From NCBI GenBank assembly GCA_938023905.1, contig CALJCO010000041.1, forward strand, positions 1-29,748: 29,748 bases of DNA. The letters are read 5' to 3'. The notes beneath the pieces were generated by a model. That model saw nothing but the letters and a program-made list of their open reading frames with translations. It did no database searches and was not told the origin of the DNA. Positions 6,648-15,500 of the stretch are shown piece after piece. The stretch's first letter is position 1. Each line of letters begins with the position of its first letter. The DNA comes from an uncultured Collinsella sp. Its GTDB lineage: Bacteria; Actinomycetota; Coriobacteriia; Coriobacteriales; Coriobacteriaceae. The position numbers and the translations under genes are program-made.

Positions 6648-6714
6648 AGTTGCGGTGGAATAGGGACTGTTTGGGGCCCGAAAGGGCGATTTTAGTCCAT
6701 ATTTCACCGCAACT
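6648..6714. repeat. Palindromic repeat, copy 2 (AGTTGCGGTGRAATA family)
   Basis: Arms at 6648-6668 and 6694-6714 match at 19 of 21 positions. The outer 15 bases are the same as in copy 1 (5062-5130). The last base of the element is the first base of the ppx/gppA stop codon, and the hairpin could serve as the 3' end for both the ATPase and the convergent ppx transcript. Confidence 0.75.
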
Positions 6715-7718
6715 TATTGGAGGGCGCTGAGGCTGGGGGTCCAGCCGATGGTGGGTAGCTCACCGTCGAGAACCTCGTTAATGGTGGCGGCCATGCCGGC
6801 AAGCAGGCTGTTCTCGCTTACGGTGAGCGTGTCGTAGCCGCCGGCTCGCATAAGCTCGCGAATCACCACGACACCAGCCAAGATCACGCCCGCGCGTTTG
6901 GGCTGTACACCCGGTAGCGCGGCGATGCCTTCCGCGTCCAACACAGACATGCGCTCGATAGCGGCCGAGACCTGCTCCAGCGACAGCTCGCGTAGGTGCA
7001 CAAAGCTCGAATCGTACGGTTCCAGCTCGTGGACCAGAGCCACCAGCGTAGTCACCGTGCCGCCCACCGCGACTAAGCGTTCGGCGCGCTCAAAGTCGAC
7101 AGGCAGGCCCTCAAAATAGGCGGCGAACTGCTCGCCTGCCCACGCGGCAGCGGCAGCAAGCTCGCCATCCGCGGGCGGCAACGCAGAGAAAAAGCGCTCC
7201 GTCACGCGACGGCAACCGATGTCCAGCGAGCGCGTTCCCTCCAGCGCAAAGACGCCGCGCTCCGGAGCGTATACGCCCGTCGCGAGTTCCGTGGACCCGC
7301 CGCCCGAATCCGCGACGATGATGCGCTCGCCGGCAAAGTCGTGCGCCACGCCAAAAAACGTCAGGCGCGCCTCGACCTCGCCCGGAATCACCTGTGGTTT
7401 GAGCCCCAACTCGCGCAGGCCGTCCAGCAGCAGCGCGGCATTGGACGCATCGCGCGCGGCACTCGTGCACGTGGTGCAGACGCACACGGCCCCAAAGGCA
7501 CGGGCCTCGTCCACAAACATGCGGCACGCAGCGAGCACACGCTCGACAGCCGCCTCGCAGAAGCGCCCCGTCGCGTCCACGCCCTCGCCCAGGTCGGTAA
7601 TCTCGGTATGCTTGGACGATTCCACAATCGCTCCGCCCTCGACCTGGGCCAACACCAGTCGCGACGACACCGTTCCCAGGTCGATCGCGGCCACCTTATA
7701 GCGTTTGCACTTTGTCAT
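6714..7718 (-). CDS. Ppx/GppA-family phosphatase (exopolyphosphatase or pppGpp hydrolase)
   Basis: A 334-residue member of the actin/hsp70-like Ppx/GppA superfamily, predicted to hydrolyse polyphosphate or pppGpp. The phosphate-binding loops are AAIDLGTVSSRLVLA near the N terminus and VADSGGGSTELATG near residue 135; a third motif, VAVGGTVTTLVAL, is present. The length fits the short actinobacterial form without the C-terminal HD extension, so exact specificity cannot be fixed. GGAGGGG lies 8 bases before the ATG. The gene follows the DivIC-like gene by 20 bases on the same strand, indicating co-transcription. Its TAA stop begins within the outer arm of a palindromic repeat. Confidence 0.9.
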   Translation of the reverse strand: MTKCKRYKVAAIDLGTVSSRLVLAQVEGGAIVESSKHTEITDLGEGVDATGRFCEAAVERVLAACRMFVDEARAFGAVCVCTTCTSAARDASNAALLLDGLRELGLKPQVIPGEVEARLTFFGVAHDFAGERIIVADSGGGSTELATGVYAPERGVFALEGTRSLDIGCRRVTERFFSALPPADGELAAAAAWAGEQFAAYFEGLPVDFERAERLVAVGGTVTTLVALVHELEPYDSSFVHLRELSLEQVSAAIERMSVLDAEGIAALPGVQPKRAGVILAGVVVIRELMRAGGYDTLTVSENSLLAGMAATINEVLDGELPTIGWTPSLSALQ

Positions 7719-7738
7719 TGCGGGCTCCCCTCCGGGCG

Positions 7739-8500
7739 CTATTTGCCGTTGGACACGACCGTCTGGCCCTCGACGCCGTTAAACCCAAACAGCATGTCGA
7801 GCGCCTGGATATACCAAGGCGCGTCCTTGCCGACTTCTTCGATTTCCTTGGCCACTTCGCTGGCCTTCTTGGCGTTTGAGGACTTTTTGCTCGACGACGA
7901 GTCCGAATCGTCGTCCAAGCCTAGCACGTCAATCTTCTTCTCGCCGGGCATCACCAGGCCCAGGTCCTCGGACGCCGCGTCCTTGATACCCTCCTCCGAG
8001 AGCAGCTTGTCGACGCTTTTTTGCAGCTCATCATTGTATTGCTGGCGAATCTCGACCTGCTTGGCCAAGATGTCGCTCGAGCGTTTTGCCACGTACAGGT
8101 CGCGTACGGGAAAATACAGGCTCACGAGCGCCAGCGCCACCACGATACCGATAAACAGCGGACGCAGAGGGCCATGCGTAAAGTCATAGATCGCCTTGAC
8201 CACCGCATTGTCGTTGGCGTAGCGCATAAAGTCCGAGCCCGAAAGACGGCTCGAAGGCCTGCTCGACCTGTCGTGCGTCTGGGCCGAGGGACGCGACGCA
8301 TGTGTCGAACGTGCCGGGCGCACCGGTCCATCTGCCAAGGTATTTGATTGAGCATTGGGGCGCGAGGTACTTGCCGGGCGCTGCGTGGAGCGGTCGGCGC
8401 CGGCATAAGCGGACCCACCGAGCTGCACCGTGCGCGCACGGCGAGGCGACGGCTCGCGCGAACCGGCGGAATAGTACCTGTTGTCGTAAATCTGATCCAT
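7739..8500 (-). CDS. DivIC/FtsB-like septum formation initiator
   Basis: A 253-residue bitopic membrane protein. Residues 1-110 are a disordered cytoplasmic region rich in Ser, Arg, Pro and Thr. One membrane span follows (PLFIGIVVALALVSLYFPV). A short coiled coil (AKQVEIRQQYNDELQKSVDKL) comes next, as in FtsB/DivIC divisome proteins, and the tail is Ser/Asp/Lys-rich. I set the start at ATG 8500 (MDQIYDNRYY) because the longer frame upstream overlaps the enolase terminator area and lacks a domain. In Actinobacteria and Firmicutes the divIC gene commonly follows eno and precedes ppx, and the same order is seen here. Family known, exact partner set inferred. Confidence 0.85.
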   Translation of the reverse strand: MDQIYDNRYYSAGSREPSPRRARTVQLGGSAYAGADRSTQRPASTSRPNAQSNTLADGPVRPARSTHASRPSAQTHDRSSRPSSRLSGSDFMRYANDNAVVKAIYDFTHGPLRPLFIGIVVALALVSLYFPVRDLYVAKRSSDILAKQVEIRQQYNDELQKSVDKLLSEEGIKDAASEDLGLVMPGEKKIDVLGLDDDSDSSSSKKSSNAKKASEVAKEIEEVGKDAPWYIQALDMLFGFNGVEGQTVVSNGK

Positions 8501-8591
8501 GTGCGCCTTGTGCGGTTGAGGTTTGTTTGCGCTAAGTCCTTTAGTTATAGCACGAGCGCCCGCACCGCCTTCGCCAGCCTTTGCTCGACAT

Positions 8592-8623
8592 AAAAAAGGC
8601 GCTGAGCCATATGGCCCAGCGCC
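8592..8623 (-). terminator. Terminator downstream of enolase
   Basis: On the minus strand GGCGCTG and CAGCGCC form a stem with an internal GGCCATATGG palindrome, followed by six T residues. It lies about 75 bases after the enolase stop, so the DivIC gene needs either read-through or a promoter in the roughly 90 bases after the hairpin. Confidence 0.85.
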
Positions 8624-8695
8624 CACAGCGCTTTGCGGCGTCCAGCCAAGGCGGGGCGGAACCGAGTCAGCCTCCTCCTCGCCAAATTCGCCCGT

Positions 8696-9985
8696 TTAGC
8701 GAATGTTGTAGAACGCGGCCTTGCCGGCGTAGCGCGCGCTGCCCTCGAGCTCGTCCTCGATGCGAATGAGCTGGTTGTACTTGGCGATACGGTCGCTGCG
8801 GCACGGGGCGCCCGACTTGATCTGGCCGGCATTGACGCCCACGACCAGGTCGGCGATCGTGGAATCCTCGGTCTCGCCGGAGCGGTGACTCACGATGCAG
8901 GCGTAACCGGCCTCCTTGGCGGTCTCGATGGCCTCGAGCGACTCGGTGAGCGTGCCGATCTGATTGACCTTGACCAGGATCGCGTTGGCGGCACCCAGCT
9001 CGATGCCCTTCTTGAGGCGCTCGGTGTTGGTGACGAACAGGTCGTCGCCCACCAGCTGCACCTTGTTGCCAATGCGGCGGGTAAGCTCGACCCAACCGTC
9101 CCAGTCTTCCTCGGCCATGCCGTCCTCGATGGAGATGATGGGGTAGGTGTCGACGAGCTTCTCCCAGTAATCAACCATCTGAGCACTCGTGTATTCCACG
9201 CCCTCACCCTTGAGCTCGTACATGCCGGTCTCGGCGTTGTAGAACTCGGTCGAGGCCGGATCCATGGCGTACATGAAGTCAACGCCGGGCTTAAAGCCAG
9301 CCTTCTCGACGGCCTTGGTAATGTACTCGAACGGCTCGGCGTTGGTCTTGAGGTTGGGCGCAAAGCCGCCCTCGTCGCCCACGCCGCCGCCCAGGCCGGC
9401 CTCGTGCAGCACACCCTTGAGGGTGTGGTAGACCTCGGCGCACCAACGCAGGCCCTCGGCAAAGCTCGGGGCGCCCACCGGCATGATCATGAACTCCTGG
9501 AAGTCGACGTTATTGTCGGCATGCACGCCGCCGTTGAGGATGTTCATCATGGGCGTGGGCAGCAGGTGGGCGTTGACGCCGCCCAGGTACTGATACAGCG
9601 ACAGGCCCGCCGACTCGGCAGCGGCGCGGGCAACTGCCAGCGACACACCCAGAATGGCGTTGGCACCGAGATTGGTCTTGTTGGGGGTATCGTCCGCGGC
9701 AATCAGCGCGGCATCGACGGCGCGCTGGTCGAAGGCGTCGAGGCCCACGACGGCGTTAGCGCACTCGTTATTGACGTGCTCGACGGCCTGCGAAACGCCC
9801 TTGCCCAGGTAGCGACCCTTGTCGCCATCGCGCAGCTCGCAGGCCTCAAAGGCACCGGTCGAAGCGCCCGAAGGCACCATTGCGCGGCCAAAGCTACCGT
9901 CCTCGAGCACGACCTCGACCTCGACAGTGGGATTGCCGCGGCTGTCGAGCACCTCGCGACCGTAGACGTCCAAAATATCGCTCAT
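8696..9985 (-). CDS. eno: Enolase (phosphopyruvate hydratase)
   Basis: A 429-residue, full-length enolase that interconverts 2-phosphoglycerate and phosphoenolpyruvate in glycolysis. The N terminus has REVLDSRGNPTVEVEV and VPSGASTGAFEA. The C-terminal barrel holds the metal ligands (SIEDGMAEEDW, VGDDLFVTN), the catalytic Lys in ILVKVNQIGTL, and the enolase signature VSHRSGETEDS. A GAGGGAGA ribosome site precedes the ATG. The gene appears monocistronic, with a terminator after it and its own promoter at 10085-10114. Two copies of TGGCTAACTTA in the promoter suggest specific regulation. Confidence 0.98.
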   Translation of the reverse strand: MSDILDVYGREVLDSRGNPTVEVEVVLEDGSFGRAMVPSGASTGAFEACELRDGDKGRYLGKGVSQAVEHVNNECANAVVGLDAFDQRAVDAALIAADDTPNKTNLGANAILGVSLAVARAAAESAGLSLYQYLGGVNAHLLPTPMMNILNGGVHADNNVDFQEFMIMPVGAPSFAEGLRWCAEVYHTLKGVLHEAGLGGGVGDEGGFAPNLKTNAEPFEYITKAVEKAGFKPGVDFMYAMDPASTEFYNAETGMYELKGEGVEYTSAQMVDYWEKLVDTYPIISIEDGMAEEDWDGWVELTRRIGNKVQLVGDDLFVTNTERLKKGIELGAANAILVKVNQIGTLTESLEAIETAKEAGYACIVSHRSGETEDSTIADLVVGVNAGQIKSGAPCRSDRIAKYNQLIRIEDELEGSARYAGKAAFYNIR

Positions 9986-10058
9986 GTTGTCTCCCTCTCA
10001 CTTGGAAACATAGTGGATGCAAGCGACCGGCTGACCGTGCACCGTCGGTGCGCCTCCG

Positions 10059-10114
10059 TAAGTTAGCCATGTCGCACTTTTTGCATTATGCCCTAAGTTA
10101 GCCAAGGGATACAA
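10059..10114 (-). promoter_or_regulatory. Enolase promoter with two TGGCTAACTTA sites
   Basis: On the minus strand a -35 TTGTAT (10109-10114) and -10 CATAAT (10085-10090) are 18 bases apart. One copy of TGGCTAACTTA (10094-10104) lies in the spacer and a second (10059-10069) just past the expected transcription start, 35 bp away. A repressor bound to either copy would block transcription. A further copy lies in front of the ABC exporter (12450-12462). The core GGCTAAC resembles half of the DtxR/IdeR iron-box consensus, but the regulator is not known. Confidence 0.5.
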
Positions 10115-10121
10115 TCTTTTT

Positions 10122-10164
10122 GAAAAATAATGGGGGCGATGAGAAAGTCCGTCCCGTCGCCCCC
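10122..10164 (-). terminator. Terminator downstream of mazG
   Basis: On the minus strand GGGGGCGA and TCGCCCCC form an 8-bp stem around a 17-base loop, followed by ATTATTTTTC. It separates mazG from the enolase promoter. Confidence 0.8.
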
Positions 10165-10170
10165 GCAGTC

Positions 10171-11031
10171 TTACTCCTCTGCCTTTGCGGCATCCCAGAG
10201 GTCATTGAGGCCGTGGGTCGAAAGCTCGGCCAGATCCACGTGGGCGTCGGCCGCCATCTGCTCCATCGCGGCCCAGCGACGGCGGAACTTTGCCGTGCTG
10301 GCACGCAGGGCGCTCTCGGCGTCGATTCCCTCCTTGCGCGCAACGTTGACCAGGGCAAAGAGCAGGTCGCCAAACTCCATCTCGCGCTCGGGCGAGCCGG
10401 GAGCCTCGGCCTCAAACTCGGCACGCTCCTCAGCGACCTCGTCCCACACGTCCTGGACCGTCTCCCACTCAAAGCCCACGGCAGCCGCCTTGCGCGACAC
10501 CTTCTGAGCCTGCATCAGCGCCGGCAGGTGCGTGGGCACGCCGTCGAGCAGACCCTCGGGCGCAGCCTCGCCTGCCGCCACGGCCTGGTCTTTGGCGGCC
10601 TTCTCGGCAAGCTTGACCTCGTCCCAAATCTTGAGCACCTCGTCGGAGCTCTCGGCATCCGCATCGCCAAACACGTGCGGGTGACGACGGATGAGCTTGG
10701 CGTCGATATCGCGCGCCACATCGGCAAGCGTAAACTCACCGGCATCCGCCGCAATCTGCGCATGCAGCACCACCTGCATGAGCACATCGCCCAGCTCCTC
10801 GCGCAGATGCGCCACGTCGTCCGCCTCAATGCAATCGAGCGCCTCGTAGGCTTCCTCTATCATGTTCTTGCCAATGCTCTGATGCGTCTGCTCGCGGTCC
10901 CACGGGCAGCCATCGGGCTGACGCAGGCGCCAGATGGTCTGCACCAGATGCTGCAGCTCGGCCGACGCGTCGACCAGCGTGGACAGGTCGCGCGAACCCT
11001 CGGTATTTTGCTGAGCCATATGCTCGGCCAT
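10171..11031 (-). CDS. mazG: Nucleoside triphosphate pyrophosphohydrolase MazG
   Basis: A 286-residue, two-domain MazG that removes pyrophosphate from (non-canonical) NTPs. The first all-alpha domain has IWRLRQPDGCPWDREQTH and the metal-binding EExYE...EELGD pattern (EEAYEALDC, LREELGDVLMQVVLHA). The second repeats it (VAEERAEFEAE, EMEFGDLLFALVNVAR). I chose ATG 11031 because GGAGGAG lies just upstream inside the end of the phosphodiesterase gene; the frame further upstream overlaps that gene. The gap between the two genes is 2 bases, so translation is probably coupled. Confidence 0.95.
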   Translation of the reverse strand: MAEHMAQQNTEGSRDLSTLVDASAELQHLVQTIWRLRQPDGCPWDREQTHQSIGKNMIEEAYEALDCIEADDVAHLREELGDVLMQVVLHAQIAADAGEFTLADVARDIDAKLIRRHPHVFGDADAESSDEVLKIWDEVKLAEKAAKDQAVAAGEAAPEGLLDGVPTHLPALMQAQKVSRKAAAVGFEWETVQDVWDEVAEERAEFEAEAPGSPEREMEFGDLLFALVNVARKEGIDAESALRASTAKFRRRWAAMEQMAADAHVDLAELSTHGLNDLWDAAKAEE

Positions 11032-11033
11032 GG

Positions 11034-11582
11034 TTACTCCTCCTCCAGGATCACGTGACGGAACGCGCCGCCCTCGTAGATGCCGTAGCTGTGCGCACCA
11101 TCCTTGGGAATGCTCACGCTGCCGGGGTTGAAGAGCCACAGGCCCGGGTGCGCGGCGCTTGCCTCGTTAACCTTGATGTGCGTGTGGCCGTAGACGAGCG
11201 CGGAGCCCTCGGGCAGCGCGGGCGCGTGGTCGACGCTGTTGTGCATGCCGGCGCCAAAGACGTGGCCGTGCGTCAGGAACAGCTCGCGACCGGTCTCGTC
11301 GAACAGCGTGGCGTAGTCCGCCATGACGGGAAAGTCGAGGACCATCTGGTCGACCTCGGCGTCGCAGTTGCCGCGCACCGCGATAATGCGGTCGGCCAGG
11401 GCGTTGAGCAGCGGAATCACACGCTTGGGGGCGTAGTCGCGCGGCAGGTCGTTGCGCGGGCCGTGGTAGAGCAGGTCACCCAGCAGCACGATGCGGTCGG
11501 GCTGCTCGGATTCGATGGCGGCGACCAGGCGCTCGGTCCAGTATGCCGAGCCGTGGATGTCGGAGGCGATGAGGTATTTCAT
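11034..11582 (-). CDS. yfcE: YfcE-type metallophosphoesterase
   Basis: A 182-residue calcineurin-fold phosphodiesterase. The metal ligands appear in order: SDIHG near residue 8, GDLLYHGPRN, GNCD, THGH and GHTH. This is the full length of YfcE, which hydrolyses phosphodiester model substrates; its cellular target is unclear. AAAGGA precedes the ATG. Its TAA stop is 2 bases from the mazG start, and the LarC2-like gene precedes it by 57 bases on the same strand, so the three may share a transcript. Confidence 0.92.
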   Translation of the reverse strand: MKYLIASDIHGSAYWTERLVAAIESEQPDRIVLLGDLLYHGPRNDLPRDYAPKRVIPLLNALADRIIAVRGNCDAEVDQMVLDFPVMADYATLFDETGRELFLTHGHVFGAGMHNSVDHAPALPEGSALVYGHTHIKVNEASAAHPGLWLFNPGSVSIPKDGAHSYGIYEGGAFRHVILEEE

Positions 11583-11639
11583 GGGGAGTCCTTTCGGAGT
11601 GGGGCTGATGTGGCCGGGCGCGAGATGTCGCCGGCCGCG

Positions 11640-12125
11640 CTATTCAAATCGCAGTGCCGAGGCTTGTGCCGCCTGCATCACGCGCTGGAGCGGCACGTTA
11701 TGCTCGCGGGCAAGACGGGCGCAGTCCTCGTACTCGGGCGCCGCACGCTCACTGCCGTCGGGCAGGGTGGCTACTTTGACGGCCACCTCGCCCCAAGGCG
11801 TCGCTACCTGCTCAAAACGACGCGGCAGGCAAACGCGTTCCATCACCTGGCGACGAACGGCGTTGGTCGTGGTTTCCAAAAAGATAATCGTCTGCAGACG
11901 GTCAATGTCCTCGCGGGCGCAGATTACCTGCAGCTGCCAACCGGGGCGGCCTTTTTTGCAGTAGAGAGGCAACCAGTGCACCTCGCGCGCACCTGCCTCG
12001 CGCAGGCGGTCGGCGGCATAGGCGAGCACCTCGGGCGACGCGTCGTCGATGTCGCACTCCAGTTTGACGATGGTCTCGGGTGCATCGGTCTCGCGGGACA
12101 GCGGAGATGTACTTCCACGTTGCAT
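11640..12125 (-). CDS. Stand-alone LarC C-terminal domain (LarC2-like nickel insertion protein)
   Basis: A 161-residue protein matching only the C-terminal half of LarC/DUF111 proteins (COG1641). LarC is a CTP-dependent enzyme that inserts nickel into the pincer cofactor of lactate racemase. Visible family motifs are ECDIDDASPEVLAYAADRL, PLYCKKGRPGWQLQVIC, LETTTNAVRRQVMERV and APEYEDCARLA. Full LarC has about 400 residues, and in some bacteria larC is split into larC1 and larC2 joined by programmed frameshifting. Here no LarC1-like sequence lies upstream in any frame: the next 384 bases are intergenic and hold an inverted repeat. I used ATG 12125, which has AAAGGA 11 bases upstream. No larA, larB or larE is nearby. 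Confidence 0.85.
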   Translation of the reverse strand: MQRGSTSPLSRETDAPETIVKLECDIDDASPEVLAYAADRLREAGAREVHWLPLYCKKGRPGWQLQVICAREDIDRLQTIIFLETTTNAVRRQVMERVCLPRRFEQVATPWGEVAVKVATLPDGSERAAPEYEDCARLAREHNVPLQRVMQAAQASALRFE

Positions 12126-12236
12126 ACGGTCCGGATCCTTTCCGCACGGGCTCGTTTTATTCACCCAAACGCTAGCACATCGGACGTGGCACAGGCGTGA
12201 CTTTCGTCCGTCGCCGCCCTCGCCCCTATCCAAACA

Positions 12237-12291
12237 TGTACGTCAGCCTCCAAACGTGTCATTTTTTGCAGCTCTTGGAGGCTGACGTACA
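12237..12291. repeat. Inverted repeat in the larC2/ABC-exporter intergenic region
   Basis: TGTACGTCAGCCTCCAA (12237-12253) and its exact complement (12275-12291) enclose a 21-base loop, with partly matching extensions (TCCAAA/TTTTGGA) outside. The 384-base region 12126-12509 otherwise holds only the ABC-exporter leader. The palindrome could be a small repeat element or a terminator-like hairpin between divergent genes. Confidence 0.7.
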
Positions 12292-12449
12292 CATTTTGGA
12301 GCGGGGCCGCACACGATCAGAATTGCGCCCGCGCTCCGTCCACCATAAAGTTCGCTGCATTCAACAATTTTGAACTTTCCACGCAGTTCATCGGCCAAAA
12401 AATAACCCTCGGCATACTTACCCGCTGCACGATGTTACTCTAGTTGCAT

Positions 12450-12462
12450 TTGGCTAACTAAG
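12450..12462 (+). promoter_or_regulatory. TTGGCTAACTAAG site upstream of the ABC exporter
   Basis: This 13-base motif lies 48 bases before the exporter ATG, in the same orientation relative to its gene as the two enolase-promoter copies (10059-10104). A shared regulator is suggested. The exact -10/-35 of this promoter is unclear. Confidence 0.4.
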
Positions 12463-12509
12463 CGGCTGCCGAGAACCCCATCCGGCACCGTTACAGCATA
12501 GGAGGTTTC

Positions 12510-15500
12510 ATGTTCGAGAAGCGGCTCTTCTCCCTGGTTCCGCAGGCAACGCCCTACATTATGGCAAGCGTCCTGTTTAAGTGGATCGCGCTGATGGCAA
12601 ACATCACGGTGATGTGGGTGCTTGCGCGCATCTTGGGCGGCATCGTCACGGACGGTCTTTCCGCCGCGCTCGCCGTCGATGCCCTCGCACAGGCGGCCTT
12701 GCCGCTCGCCGCCGCCATCATCGTGCGCGCCGCCTCCATCTACCTGGCCCAACGCGCCGGCGACAAAGCCGCGTTCGAGGCCGTCCGCCGCGTGCGCTCG
12801 CTCGTCTACGACAAGCTCACCGCACTCGGCCCCTCCTACACCGAGACCGTCCCCACCGCCGAGGCCGTCCAGACCAGCGTCGAGGGCGCCACGCAACTCC
12901 AGGTGTACTTTGGCGGTTACCTGCCGCAGCTCTTCTTTGCCGGCTTGGCACCCATCACGCTGTTTGTACTGCTCGTGGGCCAGGCGGGTCTTCCCGCCGC
13001 GCTGCTGCTCGCCTGCGTTCCGGTCATCCCCGTCTCCATCATGATGGTCATGCGCAACGCCAAAAAGATCGGTGCCGAGTACTGGGGCAGCTATGTCGAT
13101 CTTGGCGGCATGTTCCTGGAGGCCGTGCAGGGTCTCACCACCCTTAAGGTCTACCAGGCCGATCGCAGCTGGCACGAGCGCATCAACGCCGAGTCCGAGC
13201 GTTTCCGCACAGCGACCATGCGCCTGCTGGTGATGCAGCTGCGCTCCATTTGCGTTATGGACCTGGTCGTCTATATGGGCGCCGCGCTCGGCATTATCGT
13301 AGCCGCGCTGCAACTCGCCACGGGCAAGATCGGCTTTGAGGCTGCCTTCCTCATCGTCTTTCTGTCGCAGGAGTTCTTTTTGCCTATGCGCCGCCTGGGA
13401 TCGCTGTTCCACACGGCCATGAACGGCATGGCCGCCTCGCGCCGCATGTTTGGCATTTTGGATACGCCCGAGCCCGAGCGCGGCGATGTTGAGCTTGACG
13501 GTCGCGGCGATATCGAGCTCGCGGGCGTGAGTTATGCATACGGCGACCGCACGGTGCTGGACAGCGCCAGCGCGACCATTGCGCACGGCTCGCTCGTGGC
13601 ACTCGTGGGCGAAAGCGGCGGCGGCAAGTCCACGCTCGCGGGGATTATCGCGGGCCGCAAGGGTGCCTACCGTGGCAGCGTTCGCATCGGCGGCGTCGAG
13701 CTGCGCGATGCCACGGCCGCCTCACTCATGCGCGCCGTCACCCTGGTGCCCACCAACGGCTACCTGTTTGCCGGCACCCTGCGCGACAACCTGCTGCTCG
13801 CCCAGCCCAACGCCACCGATACCGAGCTTTTGCGCGCGCTCGACCGCACGCGCGTGGCGGCCTTTGTGCAGGCCAACGGCGGACTCGACATGGTGATTAA
13901 CGAGGGCGGCACCAACCTTTCGGGCGGCCAGCGCCAGCGCGTGTGCATGGCCCGCGCCCTGCTGCACGACTCGCCGATCTATGTGTTTGACGAGGCTACG
14001 AGCAACGTCGATGCCGCAAGCGAGGCCGCGATCGGCGAGGTCATCGCGTCGCTTGCCGGCGGGCACACTGTAATTGTGGTGGCACACCGCCTGTCGACAA
14101 TCGTGGACGCCGATCAGATCCTGGTGCTGGAGCGTGGCCGTATTGCCGAGCACGGAACTCACGGCGAGCTCTTGGCCACCGCGGGCGCCTATGCGCGCAT
14201 GTGGAACAGTCAGGAGCAGCTCTCGGCATATGCGTATGCGGAGGGTAGTGCCGAGGATGCCGGCGCGGTTGAGGCTGTTGACAGCAGCGCTGCCTGTACC
14301 GATGGCCTCAACGGTGCTGGCTCGTCTTCCGCTGCCGCGGCCACTGACTCCGGCCGCGCCCGTCGCTCGGCACCGTCCATCATGTGGCGCATGATGGGGC
14401 TCGTCCGACCGCTTGCCGGCTGGCTTGTGCTAGCCGTCGCGCTGGGCAGCATTGGCATGCTCACTGCCGCGTTCGTGCCGGCCTTTGGCGCCCTTGGCCT
14501 TATGGCCGCGCTGGGCAGCAACGCCTTGGGGCTTGGTCTGATCGCAGCATGCGCGGCCTGTGCCGCCTGCGGCATCGCACGCGGGCCGCTCCACTACGGC
14601 GAGCAGCTCTGCAACCATTACATCGCATTCCGTCTGCTCGCACACATTCGCGACCTGGTGTTTGGCGCCCTGCGCCAGCTCGCCCCCGCCAAGCTCGAGG
14701 GCCGCGGCAAGGGCGAGCTCGTGAGCCTGGTCACCTCGGATATCGAGCTGCTCGAGGTCTTCTACGCGCACACCATCTCGCCCATTGCTATAGCTCTGGT
14801 CTGCACCGTTGTGTTTGAGGGCTTTTTGTTGGCTGTGAGCCCCGAGCTCGCGGGCATCGCGCTCGTGGCCTACGCGGTCCTGGGCGTGCTGCTGCCCCTG
14901 CTCTCGGCCAAGGCATGCGGCACCACCGGCCGCCAGAGCCGCGAGGGCGCCGGTAAGCTGGGCGCCTTTGTACTCGACAGTCTGCGCGGCGCGGGCGAGA
15001 CCATCCAGTTTGCCGGTGGCACCGATCGCAGCCGTGCCCTGGGCAAGCTGACCGAGCAAGTCGGCGCCGTGGACGCGCGCCTCAAGCGCCGCCAGGCGGT
15101 CAGCGAGGCCGTAGCCGATGCGCTTATTCTTGCGGCTAATCTGGTGATGCTCGGGCGTGCGCTGCAGCTAGTGGCTGCGGGAACGATTGACTTTGCCGCA
15201 GCGTTTGTCGCCGTCTTTACCTTTGTGTCGTCGTTTGGCTCGGTGATGGCCGTGAGCCGCCTGGGCGCCTCACTGCAGGAGACGCTCGCCTCGGGCGCAC
15301 GCGTGCTCGATTTGCTCGACGAGCAGCCCCAGTGCGCCGAGGTCGCCGATGGACAGAACGTTGAGTTTGCCGGCGCCGCAGCCGAGCATGTGAGCTTTAG
15401 CTATGCGGGCGGCGTGGACGCGGGCGGTGCGGGCGCCACAGAGCAGGTCGCGAACGACACCGCTGCGAGTCTCATCCTCGACGACGTGACCTGCATCTTT

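Noticed and set aside
8633..10066. A 477-codon plus-strand frame opposite enolase
   Set aside because: Shadow of the enolase codon bias; it runs through the enolase terminator and promoter and has no recognisable family.
12435..13586. A 383-codon minus-strand frame opposite the ABC exporter start
   Set aside because: Antisense to the first membrane domain of the exporter, with no ribosome site and no family resemblance.
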